DNA of 7,895 bases from Pseudonocardia mahuensis (GCF_018531475.1 NZ_JAHDTG010000145.1:1-7895); one strand, 5' to 3'; numbered from the stretch's first letter, positions 1 to 5,565 are shown. Numbers and translations are program-made. Notes: generated by a model from the letters alone, not told the origin.

Positions 1-327
1 CGCGACCGGCCGGCCCCGCCGCCGGCGCTCTCGGCGCCGCCGCGCTCGGCCTCCGGCCCCGGTGCCCACCCGGCCTCCTGATCCAGGGCGATGTCGCTGG
101 CGATGGCCTCCCAGACCCGCGGCGGCGGCTCCGTGGAGCCCTCACCCGACTCGCCGGCCCGGGCCCAGGTCGACCGTCCGGCGCAGCGCGCGGACGTGCT
201 CGCGACACAGCGAACAGGTTGCCAGGTGCTCGCTCACCTCGGGGCCGGTCTCCTCCGCCGGTAGTGCGGCCAAGGTGAGCTGCTCACCGCCGGCCGGCCC
301 GGGCCGGTGCCGCAGACCGTGAGCCAC
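1..327 (-). pseudogene. Anti-sigma factor (zinc-finger, RskA-like), frameshifted and cut by the window edge
   Basis: Anti-sigma factors of this kind hold an ECF sigma factor at the membrane through a cytoplasmic N-terminal zinc-binding domain. The frame read down from a possible GTG at 327 gives EQLTLAALPAEE, then EHLATCSLCREHV, a clear HxxxCxxC zinc motif, then ALRRTVDL. The frame then meets a stop at 142-144. Near 160-167, in a run of G and C, one extra base moves the protein into another frame, which stays open to the window start and continues as RAGESGEG and PPPRVWEAIASDIAL. That continuation is what the family normally has after the zinc motif. The transmembrane and extracellular parts would lie outside the window. 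The start is uncertain: no Shine-Dalgarno sequence is visible before the GTG. No sigma factor gene is present in the window. Family assignment is fairly sure; whether the frameshift is genuine or a sequence error is unknown. Confidence 0.62.
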
Positions 328-386
328 AGCAGCGCGCCGAGCAGCATCGGCACGGCCCGCCCGCGGGCACGGTCGGATCCGCTCAG
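300..386 (-). pseudogene. Stub of a signal-bearing exported protein, possibly a sortase remnant
   Basis: Directly overlapping the expected stop of the DUF4397 gene (TGA at 383-385) is a short minus-strand reading: a CTG at 386, then SGSDRARGRAVP, then MLLGALLWLTVCGTG. This looks like a signal sequence: basic N-region, hydrophobic core, and a lipobox-like Cys. An ATG or GTG at 386 would give the usual xTGA stop-start overlap, so CTG may be a mutated start. After about 28 residues the sequence passes directly into anti-sigma coding sequence in another frame, and this frame closes near 234. Actinobacterial DUF4397 genes are often followed by a class F sortase gene, which makes a sortase remnant plausible. 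No sortase catalytic motif is visible, so the identity is only a guess from context. Confidence 0.28.
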
Positions 387-1160
387 CGGCGTGCGCCGGC
401 CCGCCGCCGCGCGGTTGCGACGGCCAGCGCGAGACCCAGCACCCCCGCACCGCCGGCGACTGCCGGCCAGCTCGGCGGGCCGGCCTCCGCAGGGGCGACG
501 GTGCGCCCGACGGCACCCCGGACGGGGCGCTGTGCAGGCCGGGCACGACGATGCTGACCAGGTTCAGGTTGCCGCCCGAAAGCGAGCCGATGGCGTGCAC
601 GAAGGTCGCCGTGCCCTCCTACAGGTCCACGTCGCCGGACCGATCGCCGGCTCGGTGGTGCCGGCCGCGGCCACCGCCGCGGAGACCGAACCGGCCGGCA
701 CGGTCAGCGCCTCCTGGTCGGGGTTGGTCAACCCGCTGACCACGGCCTGGCCGCCGGCGGGCACGTCGACGGCGGGCTGCCGCGGTGTGCCGGACGACGA
801 GGCGGGCCTGCCCGGCCGGGACGGGGCCCACGTCGTTGACGAACGGGGTGACCGTGGGCGCGCCAGCCTCGTTCAGATGGGCCACGAGGGTCAGGTTCGC
901 CCCGGCAGGCAGGTCCGGGGTGGCGGCGAGGAGGGTTGTCCGGAGCCGTCGGCGGCGTCGGCGGGAAAGATCTGCACCTCGCGGGCCCCGGCCGGCAGCG
1001 ACACCGGGCCTTCGCTGGTGCCGGGCTGGAAGTCGTCGAGCGCTCGCCGGCCGTCCACGTAGACCGTGCCGGTCTCCTGGGCGGTAGCGGCCGGACTCGG
1101 GACGAACAGCGCAAGGGCGGCGGCCGCCGTGGTGCCCCGTGCGAGGGTCGGACGTCGCAT
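383..1160 (-). pseudogene. DUF4397-domain secreted, membrane-anchored protein, broken by multiple frame disruptions
   Basis: DUF4397 proteins are exported beta-sandwich proteins of the Gram-positive envelope, of unknown function. The ATG at 1160 follows AAGGAG by 10 nt and opens a signal peptide (MRRPTLARG, an Ala/Leu core, then PAATA before QETG). The domain then begins (TVYVDGRRALDDF, AREVQIFPADAADGSG). Reading it to its end requires changing frame near 931-936 (continuing LLAATPDLPAGANL, VTPFVNDVGPVPAG), near 776-781 (continuing VDVPAGGQAVVSGLTNP) and near 629-636 (continuing DVDL). An in-frame TAG lies at 619-621, followed by EGTATFVHAIGSLSGGNL. One more shift near 492-496 leads to the C-terminal helix (WPAVAGGAGVLGLALAVA) and RRRAGARR before TGA at 383. 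Each segment is well preserved and the repaired length, about 258 residues, is normal. This fits either recent decay or local sequence error. A direct duplication of its ribosome-binding site lies upstream. Confidence 0.8.
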
Positions 1161-1169
1161 CGTCGCAGG

Positions 1170-1195
1170 TCTCCTTCTCGATTCTCCTTCTCGAT
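1170..1195 (-). repeat. Perfect 13-bp tandem duplication that doubles the Shine-Dalgarno of the DUF4397 gene
   Basis: On the minus strand the unit ATCGAGAAGGAGA occurs twice with no gap, immediately before CCTGCGACG and the ATG at 1160. Both copies contain the purine-rich AGAAGGAGA, so the broken DUF4397 gene has two potential ribosome-binding sites, one at normal distance and one 13 nt further away. The identity of the two copies is seen directly; any effect on translation is not known. Confidence 0.85.
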
Positions 1196-1271
1196 CGGGT
1201 GGGATCTGCCGAGAGGGAGTACCGGGCGGGGGCCGCCGGTGGATGCACCCGCGGTCGTTCGGTCGCGGCGC

Positions 1272-1277
1272 TACGCT
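1272..1277 (+). promoter_or_regulatory. Candidate -10 element (TACGCT) for a leaderless HhH-GPD transcript
   Basis: TACGCT fits the actinobacterial TAnnnT -10 pattern and ends six bases before the GTG at 1284, where a transcript would be expected to begin. There is no Shine-Dalgarno before that GTG. No convincing -35 hexamer is visible. The 1161-1283 gap, between this divergent pair of genes, holds this element, the 13-bp duplication and nothing else recognised. Confidence 0.4.
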
Positions 1278-1283
1278 GCGTCG

Positions 1284-1859
1284 GTGAGCCTCACCCTGGC
1301 CCAGGACGCCGCCGCCGACGCGCTGCTCGACCGCGACCCGTTCGCCCTGCTGGTCGGCATGCTGCTCGATCAGCAGATCCCCATGGAACGCGCCTTCGCC
1401 GCGCCCGCCGAGCTGGCGCGCCGCCTCGGGTGCGACAACCTGGACGCGCGGCAGCTCGCCGAGTACGACCCGGACAAGCTCATCGAGCTGTTCAGTCGCC
1501 AGCCCGCCCTGCACCGCTTTCCGAAGTCGATGGCGGGCCGGGTGCAGGCGCTGGCCGTGGCGCTGGTCGAGCAGTACGACGGCGACGTCACCGCGGTCTG
1601 GGCCGACGCGGGCACGGGCAAGGAGCTGCTGCGGCGGCTCGGCGCGCTGCCCGGGTTCGGCAAGCAGAAGGCGCAGATCTTCGTGGCGCTGCTCGGCAAG
1701 CAGCGCGGGATCACCCCGGAGGGCTGGCGGGAGGCCGCCGGCGGGTACGGCGAGGACGGCGTCCACAAGTCGGTCGCCGACGTGGTCGACGGGGTCTCGC
1801 TGGGCCGGGTACGGGAGTACAAGCAGCAGATGAAGGCAGCAGCGAAGGCCTCCACGTAG
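1284..1859 (+). CDS. HhH-GPD family base-excision DNA repair protein (TIGR03252-like)
   Basis: A 191-residue protein resembling the short HhH-GPD proteins found in Actinobacteria, relatives of endonuclease III and AlkA-type DNA glycosylases that remove damaged bases. Near the N-terminus is the conserved helix GMLLDQQIPMERAF (residues 25-38). Residues 119-132 hold the helix-hairpin-helix DNA-binding element (LGALPGFGKQKAQI), with the glycine-containing turn PGFGK. The C-terminal third carries GWREAAGGYGEDGVHKSVADVVDGVS. The catalytic Asp cannot be assigned with confidence by eye. The GTG at 1284 is chosen because the protein then starts MSLTLAQDAAAD, as in the family, and because a -10-like hexamer lies 6 nt upstream with no Shine-Dalgarno, consistent with leaderless translation. 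The substrate is not established for this subfamily. The next gene starts 23 nt downstream, so co-transcription is possible. Confidence 0.88.
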   Translation: MSLTLAQDAAADALLDRDPFALLVGMLLDQQIPMERAFAAPAELARRLGCDNLDARQLAEYDPDKLIELFSRQPALHRFPKSMAGRVQALAVALVEQYDGDVTAVWADAGTGKELLRRLGALPGFGKQKAQIFVALLGKQRGITPEGWREAAGGYGEDGVHKSVADVVDGVSLGRVREYKQQMKAAAKAST

Positions 1860-1869
1860 CGGTACGGGC

Positions 1870-1875
1870 TAGCAT
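1870..1875 (+). promoter_or_regulatory. Candidate -10 element (TAGCAT) for a leaderless arsR-type transcript
   Basis: TAGCAT matches TAnnnT and ends seven bases before the GTG at 1883, the same geometry as upstream of the HhH-GPD gene. No Shine-Dalgarno is present. A clear -35 is not seen in the end of the preceding gene, so the regulator may be transcribed from here, from the upstream gene, or both. Confidence 0.4.
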
Positions 1876-1882
1876 CGGGCCC

Positions 1883-2305
1883 GTGCACAAGGTCCCCTCT
1901 ACCCGCCAGAGCCTCCGGGTGATCGACCCGGACCAGGTGTGTGACGCCACCGCCGTCCTCGCCGACAGCGATCAGCTGCAGCATTCGGCGACCGTGCTCG
2001 ACGCCCTCGGCGAGGTCAACCGGCTGAGCATCCTGCTCGCGCTGCACCATGCCGGCGACCTGTGCGTGTCCGACCTGGCCGTCGCCGTCGGGATGAGCGA
2101 CAGCGCCGTCTCCCACGCGTTGCGGCTGCTGCGCGCCCACGGCATGGTCACCGCGCACCGCGAGGGCCGGCTGGTCCGCTACCGGATCGCGGGCGGCCTG
2201 GCCCGGCGGCTGCTCGAGGTGGTGTCCGAGGAGGCGGTGCGCCCGGTGCGGCTGCACGCCCACGGCGACACCGATCCCGAGCACACCCCGATCGCCTCGC
2301 AGTAA
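1883..2305 (+). CDS. ArsR/SmtB-family metal-responsive repressor, likely a Ni/Co sensor
   Basis: A 140-residue winged-helix regulator. ArsR/SmtB proteins bind operators as dimers and release them on binding metal. Residues 37-54 form the dimer/DNA-binding entry helix (VLDALGEVNRLSILLAL). Residues 59-65 are DLCVSDL, the position of the classical metal motif ELCVCDL, with Cys61 kept and the second Cys replaced by Ser. The helix-turn-helix follows (LAVAVGMSDSAVSHALRLL), then the wing (HREGRLVRYRI). The tail has His125, His127 and His134 (RLHAHGDTDPEH), recalling the His-containing tails of the mycobacterial Ni/Co sensors NmtR and KmtR. Cys20 is a further possible ligand. The gene stands 130 nt before a Ni/Co importer on the same strand, which supports a role in controlling it. 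The inducing metal is inferred. The GTG start is favoured because the alternative would remove conserved N-terminal sequence. Confidence 0.86.
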   Translation: MHKVPSTRQSLRVIDPDQVCDATAVLADSDQLQHSATVLDALGEVNRLSILLALHHAGDLCVSDLAVAVGMSDSAVSHALRLLRAHGMVTAHREGRLVRYRIAGGLARRLLEVVSEEAVRPVRLHAHGDTDPEHTPIASQ

Positions 2306-2361
2306 CGCCGGTTCGTCCGCGTTGCGAGTCCCTCCTCGTCACGTCAAAGATTGATTATCTG

Positions 2362-2398
2362 TTCAGTCTTGAAGCTGAATCCCGGCGCGACGTAGTCT
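2362..2398 (+). promoter_or_regulatory. cbiMNQO promoter with an inverted repeat over the -35 (probable ArsR operator)
   Basis: TTGAAG (2369-2374), an 18-bp spacer and TAGTCT (2393-2398) form a good sigma-A-type promoter, predicting transcription from about 2405. The dyad TTCAG, 8 nt, CTGAA spans 2362-2379 and covers the whole -35, an ideal position for a repressor. The flanking bases 2341-2380 are clearly AT-richer than the surrounding coding DNA. The leader from about 2405 to the ATG at 2436 is only some 30 nt and includes GAGGAG at 2425-2430. It leaves no room for a cobalamin or Ni/Co riboswitch. That the adjacent ArsR protein binds this dyad is inference. Confidence 0.6.
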
Positions 2399-2435
2399 CC
2401 TCGGGACCTTCAGGCGTTCGGCGTGAGGAGCCGGG

Positions 2436-3137
2436 ATGCACATTGCCGAGGGCTATCTCCCCCCGCTGCACGCGGCCGCGTGGACGGTCGCGGCTGCGCC
2501 GTTCGTGGTCCACGGCGCCCGCGCGGTGGTCCGCCAGGTGCGTACGGAGCCGGATTCCAAGCTGCTGCTCGGCGCGGCCGGGGCGTTCAGCTTCGTGCTG
2601 TCCGCACTGAAGATCCCGTCGGTCACCGGGTCCTGCTCGCACCCCACCGGCACCGGCCTGGGCGCGGTGCTGTTCCGACCACCCGTGATGGCGTTGATCG
2701 GCACGATCGTGCTGTTCTTCCAGGCGACGCTGCTCGCGCACGGCGGGCTCACGACGCTGGGCGCCAACGTGTTCTCCATGGCGATCGTCGGACCGTGGGT
2801 CGCCTACGGGATGTTCGTCCTGACCCGGCGGCTGGGCGGCGGACTCTCCCTCGGGGTCTTCCTGGCCGCGGCGCTGGGCGACCTGGCCACCTACTGCGTC
2901 ACCAGTGCGCAGCTGGCTCTGGCCTTCCCCGACGCGGTGTCCGGCGTGGCGGGCTCCGTCGTGAAGTTCGGCTCCATCTTCGCCATCACCCAGATCCCGC
3001 TGGCGATCAGCGAGGGCCTGCTCACCGTGCTGATCGTGCGGCTGCTCATCCGGGCCAGCCCCGCCGAGCTGACCCGGCTCGGGGTGCTCAAGCCCACGAC
3101 GGCTCCCACGGCGACCGCGAAGGAGGTCGGGGCGTGA
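2436..3137 (+). CDS. cbiM: Ni/Co ECF transporter substrate-binding membrane component CbiM
   Basis: The integral-membrane S-component that captures Ni(II) or Co(II) for import by a group-I ECF transporter. It has 233 residues, a usual length. The protein starts [10 protein letters not shown]: His2, next to the free N-terminus, is a known metal ligand of CbiM/NikM, and this fixes the start at the ATG, 5 nt after GAGGAG. A second conserved ligand region is [12 protein letters not shown], with His69. Several hydrophobic helices follow, with conserved stretches [34 protein letters not shown] and [18 protein letters not shown]. The tail (after about residue 215) is short and basic/Thr-rich. The gene heads an operon: its TGA overlaps the GTG of cbiN by 4 nt, and the cbiN Shine-Dalgarno (AAGGAGG) lies within its last codons. 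Sequence alone does not separate nickel from cobalt specificity. An ArsR-type gene lies just upstream. Confidence 0.96.
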   Translation: MHIAEGYLPPLHAAAWTVAAAPFVVHGARAVVRQVRTEPDSKLLLGAAGAFSFVLSALKIPSVTGSCSHPTGTGLGAVLFRPPVMALIGTIVLFFQATLLAHGGLTTLGANVFSMAIVGPWVAYGMFVLTRRLGGGLSLGVFLAAALGDLATYCVTSAQLALAFPDAVSGVAGSVVKFGSIFAITQIPLAISEGLLTVLIVRLLIRASPAELTRLGVLKPTTAPTATAKEVGA

Positions 3138-3463
3138 AGCGCTCGACGCTGGTCAACTGGCTGATCGTGCTCGCCGTGGTCGTCCTCGCCGGGCTGCCGC
3201 TGTTGTTCGTCGAGGGGGAGTTCGGGGGCGCAGACGGCATCGCCGCCGAGCAGATCGCCGCCGACCACCCGGACTACCAGCCGTGGTTCGCACCGCTGTT
3301 CGAACCCTCTGCGGAGGTGGCCTCGGGCCTGTTCGCGCTGCAGGCCGCGATCGGGGCCGGGGTCATCGGCTACTACTTCGGGGTGGCGCGGACGAAGCGG
3401 CGGCTGAGCGCACAGCGGATCGACCAGGCGACCCCGGACACCCCCGTGGATGACGCCCGCTGA
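3134..3463 (+). CDS. cbiN: Ni/Co ECF transporter auxiliary membrane protein CbiN
   Basis: A 109-residue small membrane subunit required with CbiM for loading metal in CbiMNQO systems. It has the expected architecture: a first helix at about residues 5-26 ([20 protein letters not shown]), an extracytoplasmic loop with [20 protein letters not shown] and [10 protein letters not shown], a second helix at about 63-86 ([20 protein letters not shown]), and a cytoplasmic basic tail (ARTKRRL). The GTG start lies 7 nt after AAGGAGG and overlaps the cbiM stop as GTGA. Its own TGA shares one base with the ATG of cbiQ (TGATG), so translational coupling is likely. A separate cbiN gene indicates the CbiMNQO arrangement rather than a NikM2N fusion. 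Confidence 0.94.
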   Translation: MKRSTLVNWLIVLAVVVLAGLPLLFVEGEFGGADGIAAEQIAADHPDYQPWFAPLFEPSAEVASGLFALQAAIGAGVIGYYFGVARTKRRLSAQRIDQATPDTPVDDAR

Positions 3464-4209
3464 TGCTGCCGATGGACGCGGTGGCCTACACCAACCGCTG
3501 GCGGCTCCGGCATCCCGCCGAGAAGGCGTTCCTGTCCCTGGGGCTGCTGACCTGCGCCGTCGCGCTGCCGCCGTGGCCCGGGGCGCTCGTGGTGGGGGTG
3601 GTGGCGGCCGTGCTGCTGCTCGGCCCAGCCGGGGTGGCACCGTGGCAGGCGTGGCGCGCGATGAAGGTGCCGCTGGGCTTCGTCACGGTGGGCTCGCTGC
3701 CGCTGCTCGTCGCGATCGGCGGGTCGCCGTGGATCCGGTACGAGCCCACCGGCCTGCCGACGGCGCTGCAGCTGGCGGCCCGGGCCACCGCGGCCCTGCT
3801 GTGCCTGCTGCTGTTCGCCGCGACCACCCCGCTCGCCGACACGCTGCCGAGGCTGAACCGGCTCGGGGTGCCACCGGCGATCACGGAGGTGGCCGCGCTG
3901 ATCTACCGGATGCTGTTCCTGCTGCTGGAGTCGGTGCGAACGGTGCGGGAGGCCCAGGCCAGCAGGCTGGGCTTCCGGACCTGGGCGACGTCGTACCGCT
4001 CGCTCGCCGGGCAGGGCGGGGCGATCTTCGTGCGGGCCTTCGAACGGGCCCGGCGGATGGAGGAGGGCTTGGCTCTGCGCGGATACACCGGATCCCTGCG
4101 CGTCGAGGTCGAGGAACGTCCGGTGTCGCGGCCGTTCGTCGTCGCGACGGCGATCCTGCTCGTCGCGGTCGTCGCCGGAACGCTGACCCTGCGCGGGGTG
4201 GTGACGTGA
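3463..4209 (+). CDS. cbiQ: Ni/Co ECF transporter transmembrane component CbiQ (EcfT)
   Basis: A 248-residue T-component that couples the ATPase to the metal-binding membrane subunits. The N-terminus [21 protein letters not shown] is typical of CbiQ and supports the ATG at 3463, which overlaps the cbiN stop by one base; there is no strong Shine-Dalgarno, so translation probably depends on coupling. Hydrophobic segments lie near residues 22-58, 70-88, 105-121, 140-156 and 224-242. The cytoplasmic coupling region holds the two short conserved motifs that dock onto the ATPases: around AQASRLG (164-170) and LALRGYTG (203-210, preceded by RARRMEEG). The first departs from the textbook Ala-Arg-Gly, which is common in CbiQ. 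The gene ends in TGA overlapping the GTG of cbiO by 4 nt. Confidence 0.94.
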   Translation: MLPMDAVAYTNRWRLRHPAEKAFLSLGLLTCAVALPPWPGALVVGVVAAVLLLGPAGVAPWQAWRAMKVPLGFVTVGSLPLLVAIGGSPWIRYEPTGLPTALQLAARATAALLCLLLFAATTPLADTLPRLNRLGVPPAITEVAALIYRMLFLLLESVRTVREAQASRLGFRTWATSYRSLAGQGGAIFVRAFERARRMEEGLALRGYTGSLRVEVEERPVSRPFVVATAILLVAVVAGTLTLRGVVT

Positions 4210-5090
4210 GCCCCCCGGTCCTCGCCGCATGCGGGTTGCACTTCGGCTACGAGCCCGGGCGCCCGGTCCTCGCCGGAGCCGACCTGGCGCTGCACGCCGG
4301 CCGCCGGCTGGCGGTGCTGGGGCCCAACGGCGGCGGCAAGACCACCCTGTTCCGGCTGCTGGTCGGGTCGCTCACCCCGGAGGCCGGGGAGGTGTTCCTC
4401 GACGGGAGGCCGGTGAAGCGCAGCCGCCGCGGCCTCGTCGAGCTGCGGGCGCAGGTCCAGCTGGTGCTGCAGGACCCCGACGACCAGCTGTTCGCGGCCA
4501 GCGTGCACCAGGACGTCTCGTTCGGACCGGTGAACCTGGGGCTTCCGCGCGAGCAGGTCCATGCCCGGGTCGCGGCGGCGCTCGAGGCGCTCGGCATCGC
4601 CGACCTCGCCGGCCGGCCCACCCACCTGCTCTCGTTCGGGCAGAAGAAGCGGACCGCGATCGCCGGCGCGGTGGCGATGCGCCCGCGGCTGCTGATCCTC
4701 GACGAGCCCACGGCCGGACTCGACCCGGCCGGGGTCGAGGAGCTGCTCCGCACGCTGGCCGAGCTGCACGCGACCGGGACCACCCTGGTGCTCTCCACCC
4801 ACGATGTGGACCTGGCCTACCGGTGGGCCGACGAGGTCGCGGTCGTGGCCGACGGGCGGGTCCGGGTGGCCGGCGTCGACGCCGTGCTCGGTGACCCGGA
4901 ACTGCTGCGGTCCGCGCGGCTCGGGCCCGCCTGGGCGCCCGTCGCACACCGGCTCCTGGACCGTGCGGGGCTGGGCCTCGGCCCCCGGCCCCGGACGGCC
5001 GCGGAGCTGTACGCCCTGCTGGGCGAGGACGGGACCGACGGCCCTGGCGAACGGGCCGAGGGTCGGCGCGCGCGAACCGGCGCCGAGTGA
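4206..5090 (+). CDS. cbiO: Ni/Co ECF transporter ATP-binding protein CbiO
   Basis: A 294-residue ABC ATPase that powers metal import; a homodimer is expected because there is only one ATPase gene. All motifs are intact: Walker A GPNGGGKTT (39-47), Q-loop VLQDPDDQLF with Gln89, signature LSFGQ (142-146, followed by KKR, the form usual in CbiO/EcfA rather than LSGGQ), Walker B LLILDEP (162-168), D-loop AGLDP, and switch His199 in STHDVDL. The last ~80 residues form an extension ending in a Gly/Arg/Glu-rich tail (EDGTDGPGERAEGRRARTG) that looks disordered. The GTG start overlaps the cbiQ TGA by 4 nt (GTGA) and the protein then reads SPPVLAACGLHFGYEPG, the normal N-terminus. The DUF3099 gene starts 25 nt after its stop. 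Confidence 0.96.
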   Translation: MSPPVLAACGLHFGYEPGRPVLAGADLALHAGRRLAVLGPNGGGKTTLFRLLVGSLTPEAGEVFLDGRPVKRSRRGLVELRAQVQLVLQDPDDQLFAASVHQDVSFGPVNLGLPREQVHARVAAALEALGIADLAGRPTHLLSFGQKKRTAIAGAVAMRPRLLILDEPTAGLDPAGVEELLRTLAELHATGTTLVLSTHDVDLAYRWADEVAVVADGRVRVAGVDAVLGDPELLRSARLGPAWAPVAHRLLDRAGLGLGPRPRTAAELYALLGEDGTDGPGERAEGRRARTGAE

Positions 5091-5115
5091 CACCATGGAC
5101 CACGGAGGTGGTCCG

Positions 5116-5430
5116 GTGACCGACCCGCAGCGCGAGCCCGCTCCCGTCCTCATCACGGACGCGGCTCTCTCCTACGAGGAGGAGCTGGCGGTTCGCAAAC
5201 GCCGATACAAGATCATGATGGGCCTGCGGGTGCCGTGCATGATCCTCGCCGGCGTCTTCTATCAGATTCCCTGGCTGGCGGTCGCGTTGCTGCTGATCTC
5301 CGTGCCGCTACCGTGGATCGCCGTCCTGATCGCGAACGACAGGCTGCCCAAGAAGGCGGAGAACGTCAACCGGTTCCGCGGCGAGCGCCCCGAGCTGGAG
5401 ACCCGGCCCCACCCGGTCATCGAGAACTGA
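5116..5430 (+). CDS. DUF3099-domain small membrane protein
   Basis: A 104-residue protein of the DUF3099 family, known from Actinobacteria and without a defined function. The N-terminal segment carries VLITDAALSYEEELAVRKRR, followed by two membrane helices at about residues 34-50 (MMGLRVPCMILAGVFYQ) and 53-73 (WLAVALLLISVPLPWIAVLIA), then a basic and polar tail (NDRLPKKAENVNRF). Both ends are predicted to be cytoplasmic. The GTG at 5116 is preferred over an in-frame ATG at 5095 because GGAGGT at 5104-5109 lies six bases before it. It follows cbiO by 25 nt on the same strand, so read-through from the metal-transport operon is possible, but nothing in the sequence ties it to metal uptake. Conservative reading: an independent housekeeping gene next to the operon. 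Confidence 0.85.
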   Translation: MTDPQREPAPVLITDAALSYEEELAVRKRRYKIMMGLRVPCMILAGVFYQIPWLAVALLLISVPLPWIAVLIANDRLPKKAENVNRFRGERPELETRPHPVIEN

Positions 5431-5441
5431 TCGGGCGCCCG

Positions 5442-5461
5442 CCCCACTCGTCGCCGTGGGG
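5442..5461 (+). terminator. GC-rich hairpin after the DUF3099 gene
   Basis: CCCCAC, eight bases, GTGGGG: a perfect 6-bp stem beginning 12 nt after the DUF3099 stop at 5430. There is no T-run after it, as is common for actinobacterial terminators. A terminating role for the cbi/DUF3099 transcript is inferred from position only. Confidence 0.45.
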
Positions 5462-5488
5462 TAGGTGCCTCCAGCGGCGTCCCACCAG

Positions 5489-5536
5489 CTCGCCACGACG
5501 TCGACGCCGAGTTCGTGGCGAGGTCGTGGCGAGGTC
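5489..5536. repeat. Inverted repeat with a duplicated right arm (11-bp tandem repeat), between convergent genes
   Basis: The left arm CTCGCCACGAC (5489-5499) can pair with either of two right arms: TCGTGGCGAG at 5513-5522 (10 bp, 14-nt loop) or GTCGTGGCGAG at 5523-5533 (11 bp, longer loop). The two arms arise because TCGTGGCGAGG is repeated in tandem at 5513-5523 and 5524-5534. The structure sits 32 nt beyond the psuG stop on the minus strand and 58 nt beyond the DUF3099 stop, so it may act as a two-way terminator. The pairing is seen directly; the role is inferred. Confidence 0.6.
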
Positions 5537-5565
5537 GCCGACGACGAGTACCCCGGCCGGCGCAC

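Noticed and set aside
307..1062. Long plus-strand open frame across the decayed locus
   Set aside because: It is composed of Arg/Pro/Gly/Ala-rich low-complexity translation typical of the reverse of GC-rich genes. Minus-strand frames carry the recognisable domains.
1201..1260. SigK-like promoter (GCATCC and a CGGTAC-like -10) for the DUF4397 gene on the minus strand
   Set aside because: The -35 resembles the mycobacterial motif but the -10 does not. In such GC-rich DNA the match is not convincing.
1139..1870. Plus-strand frame running through the HhH-GPD gene
   Set aside because: It reads as Arg/Ala/Gly-rich sequence out of frame with the recognised protein, so it is a shadow frame. Only its distal part, after 1883, coincides with the arsR-type gene.
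2306..2435. Cobalamin or Ni/Co riboswitch before cbiM
   Set aside because: The whole gap is 130 nt and the predicted leader only about 30 nt. No B12-box-like conserved segment is seen.
4320..4350. Altered Walker A in CbiO (GPNGGGKTT instead of GxxGxGKST)
   Set aside because: The GKTT ending and Gly-rich loop are normal variants. All other ATPase motifs are intact.
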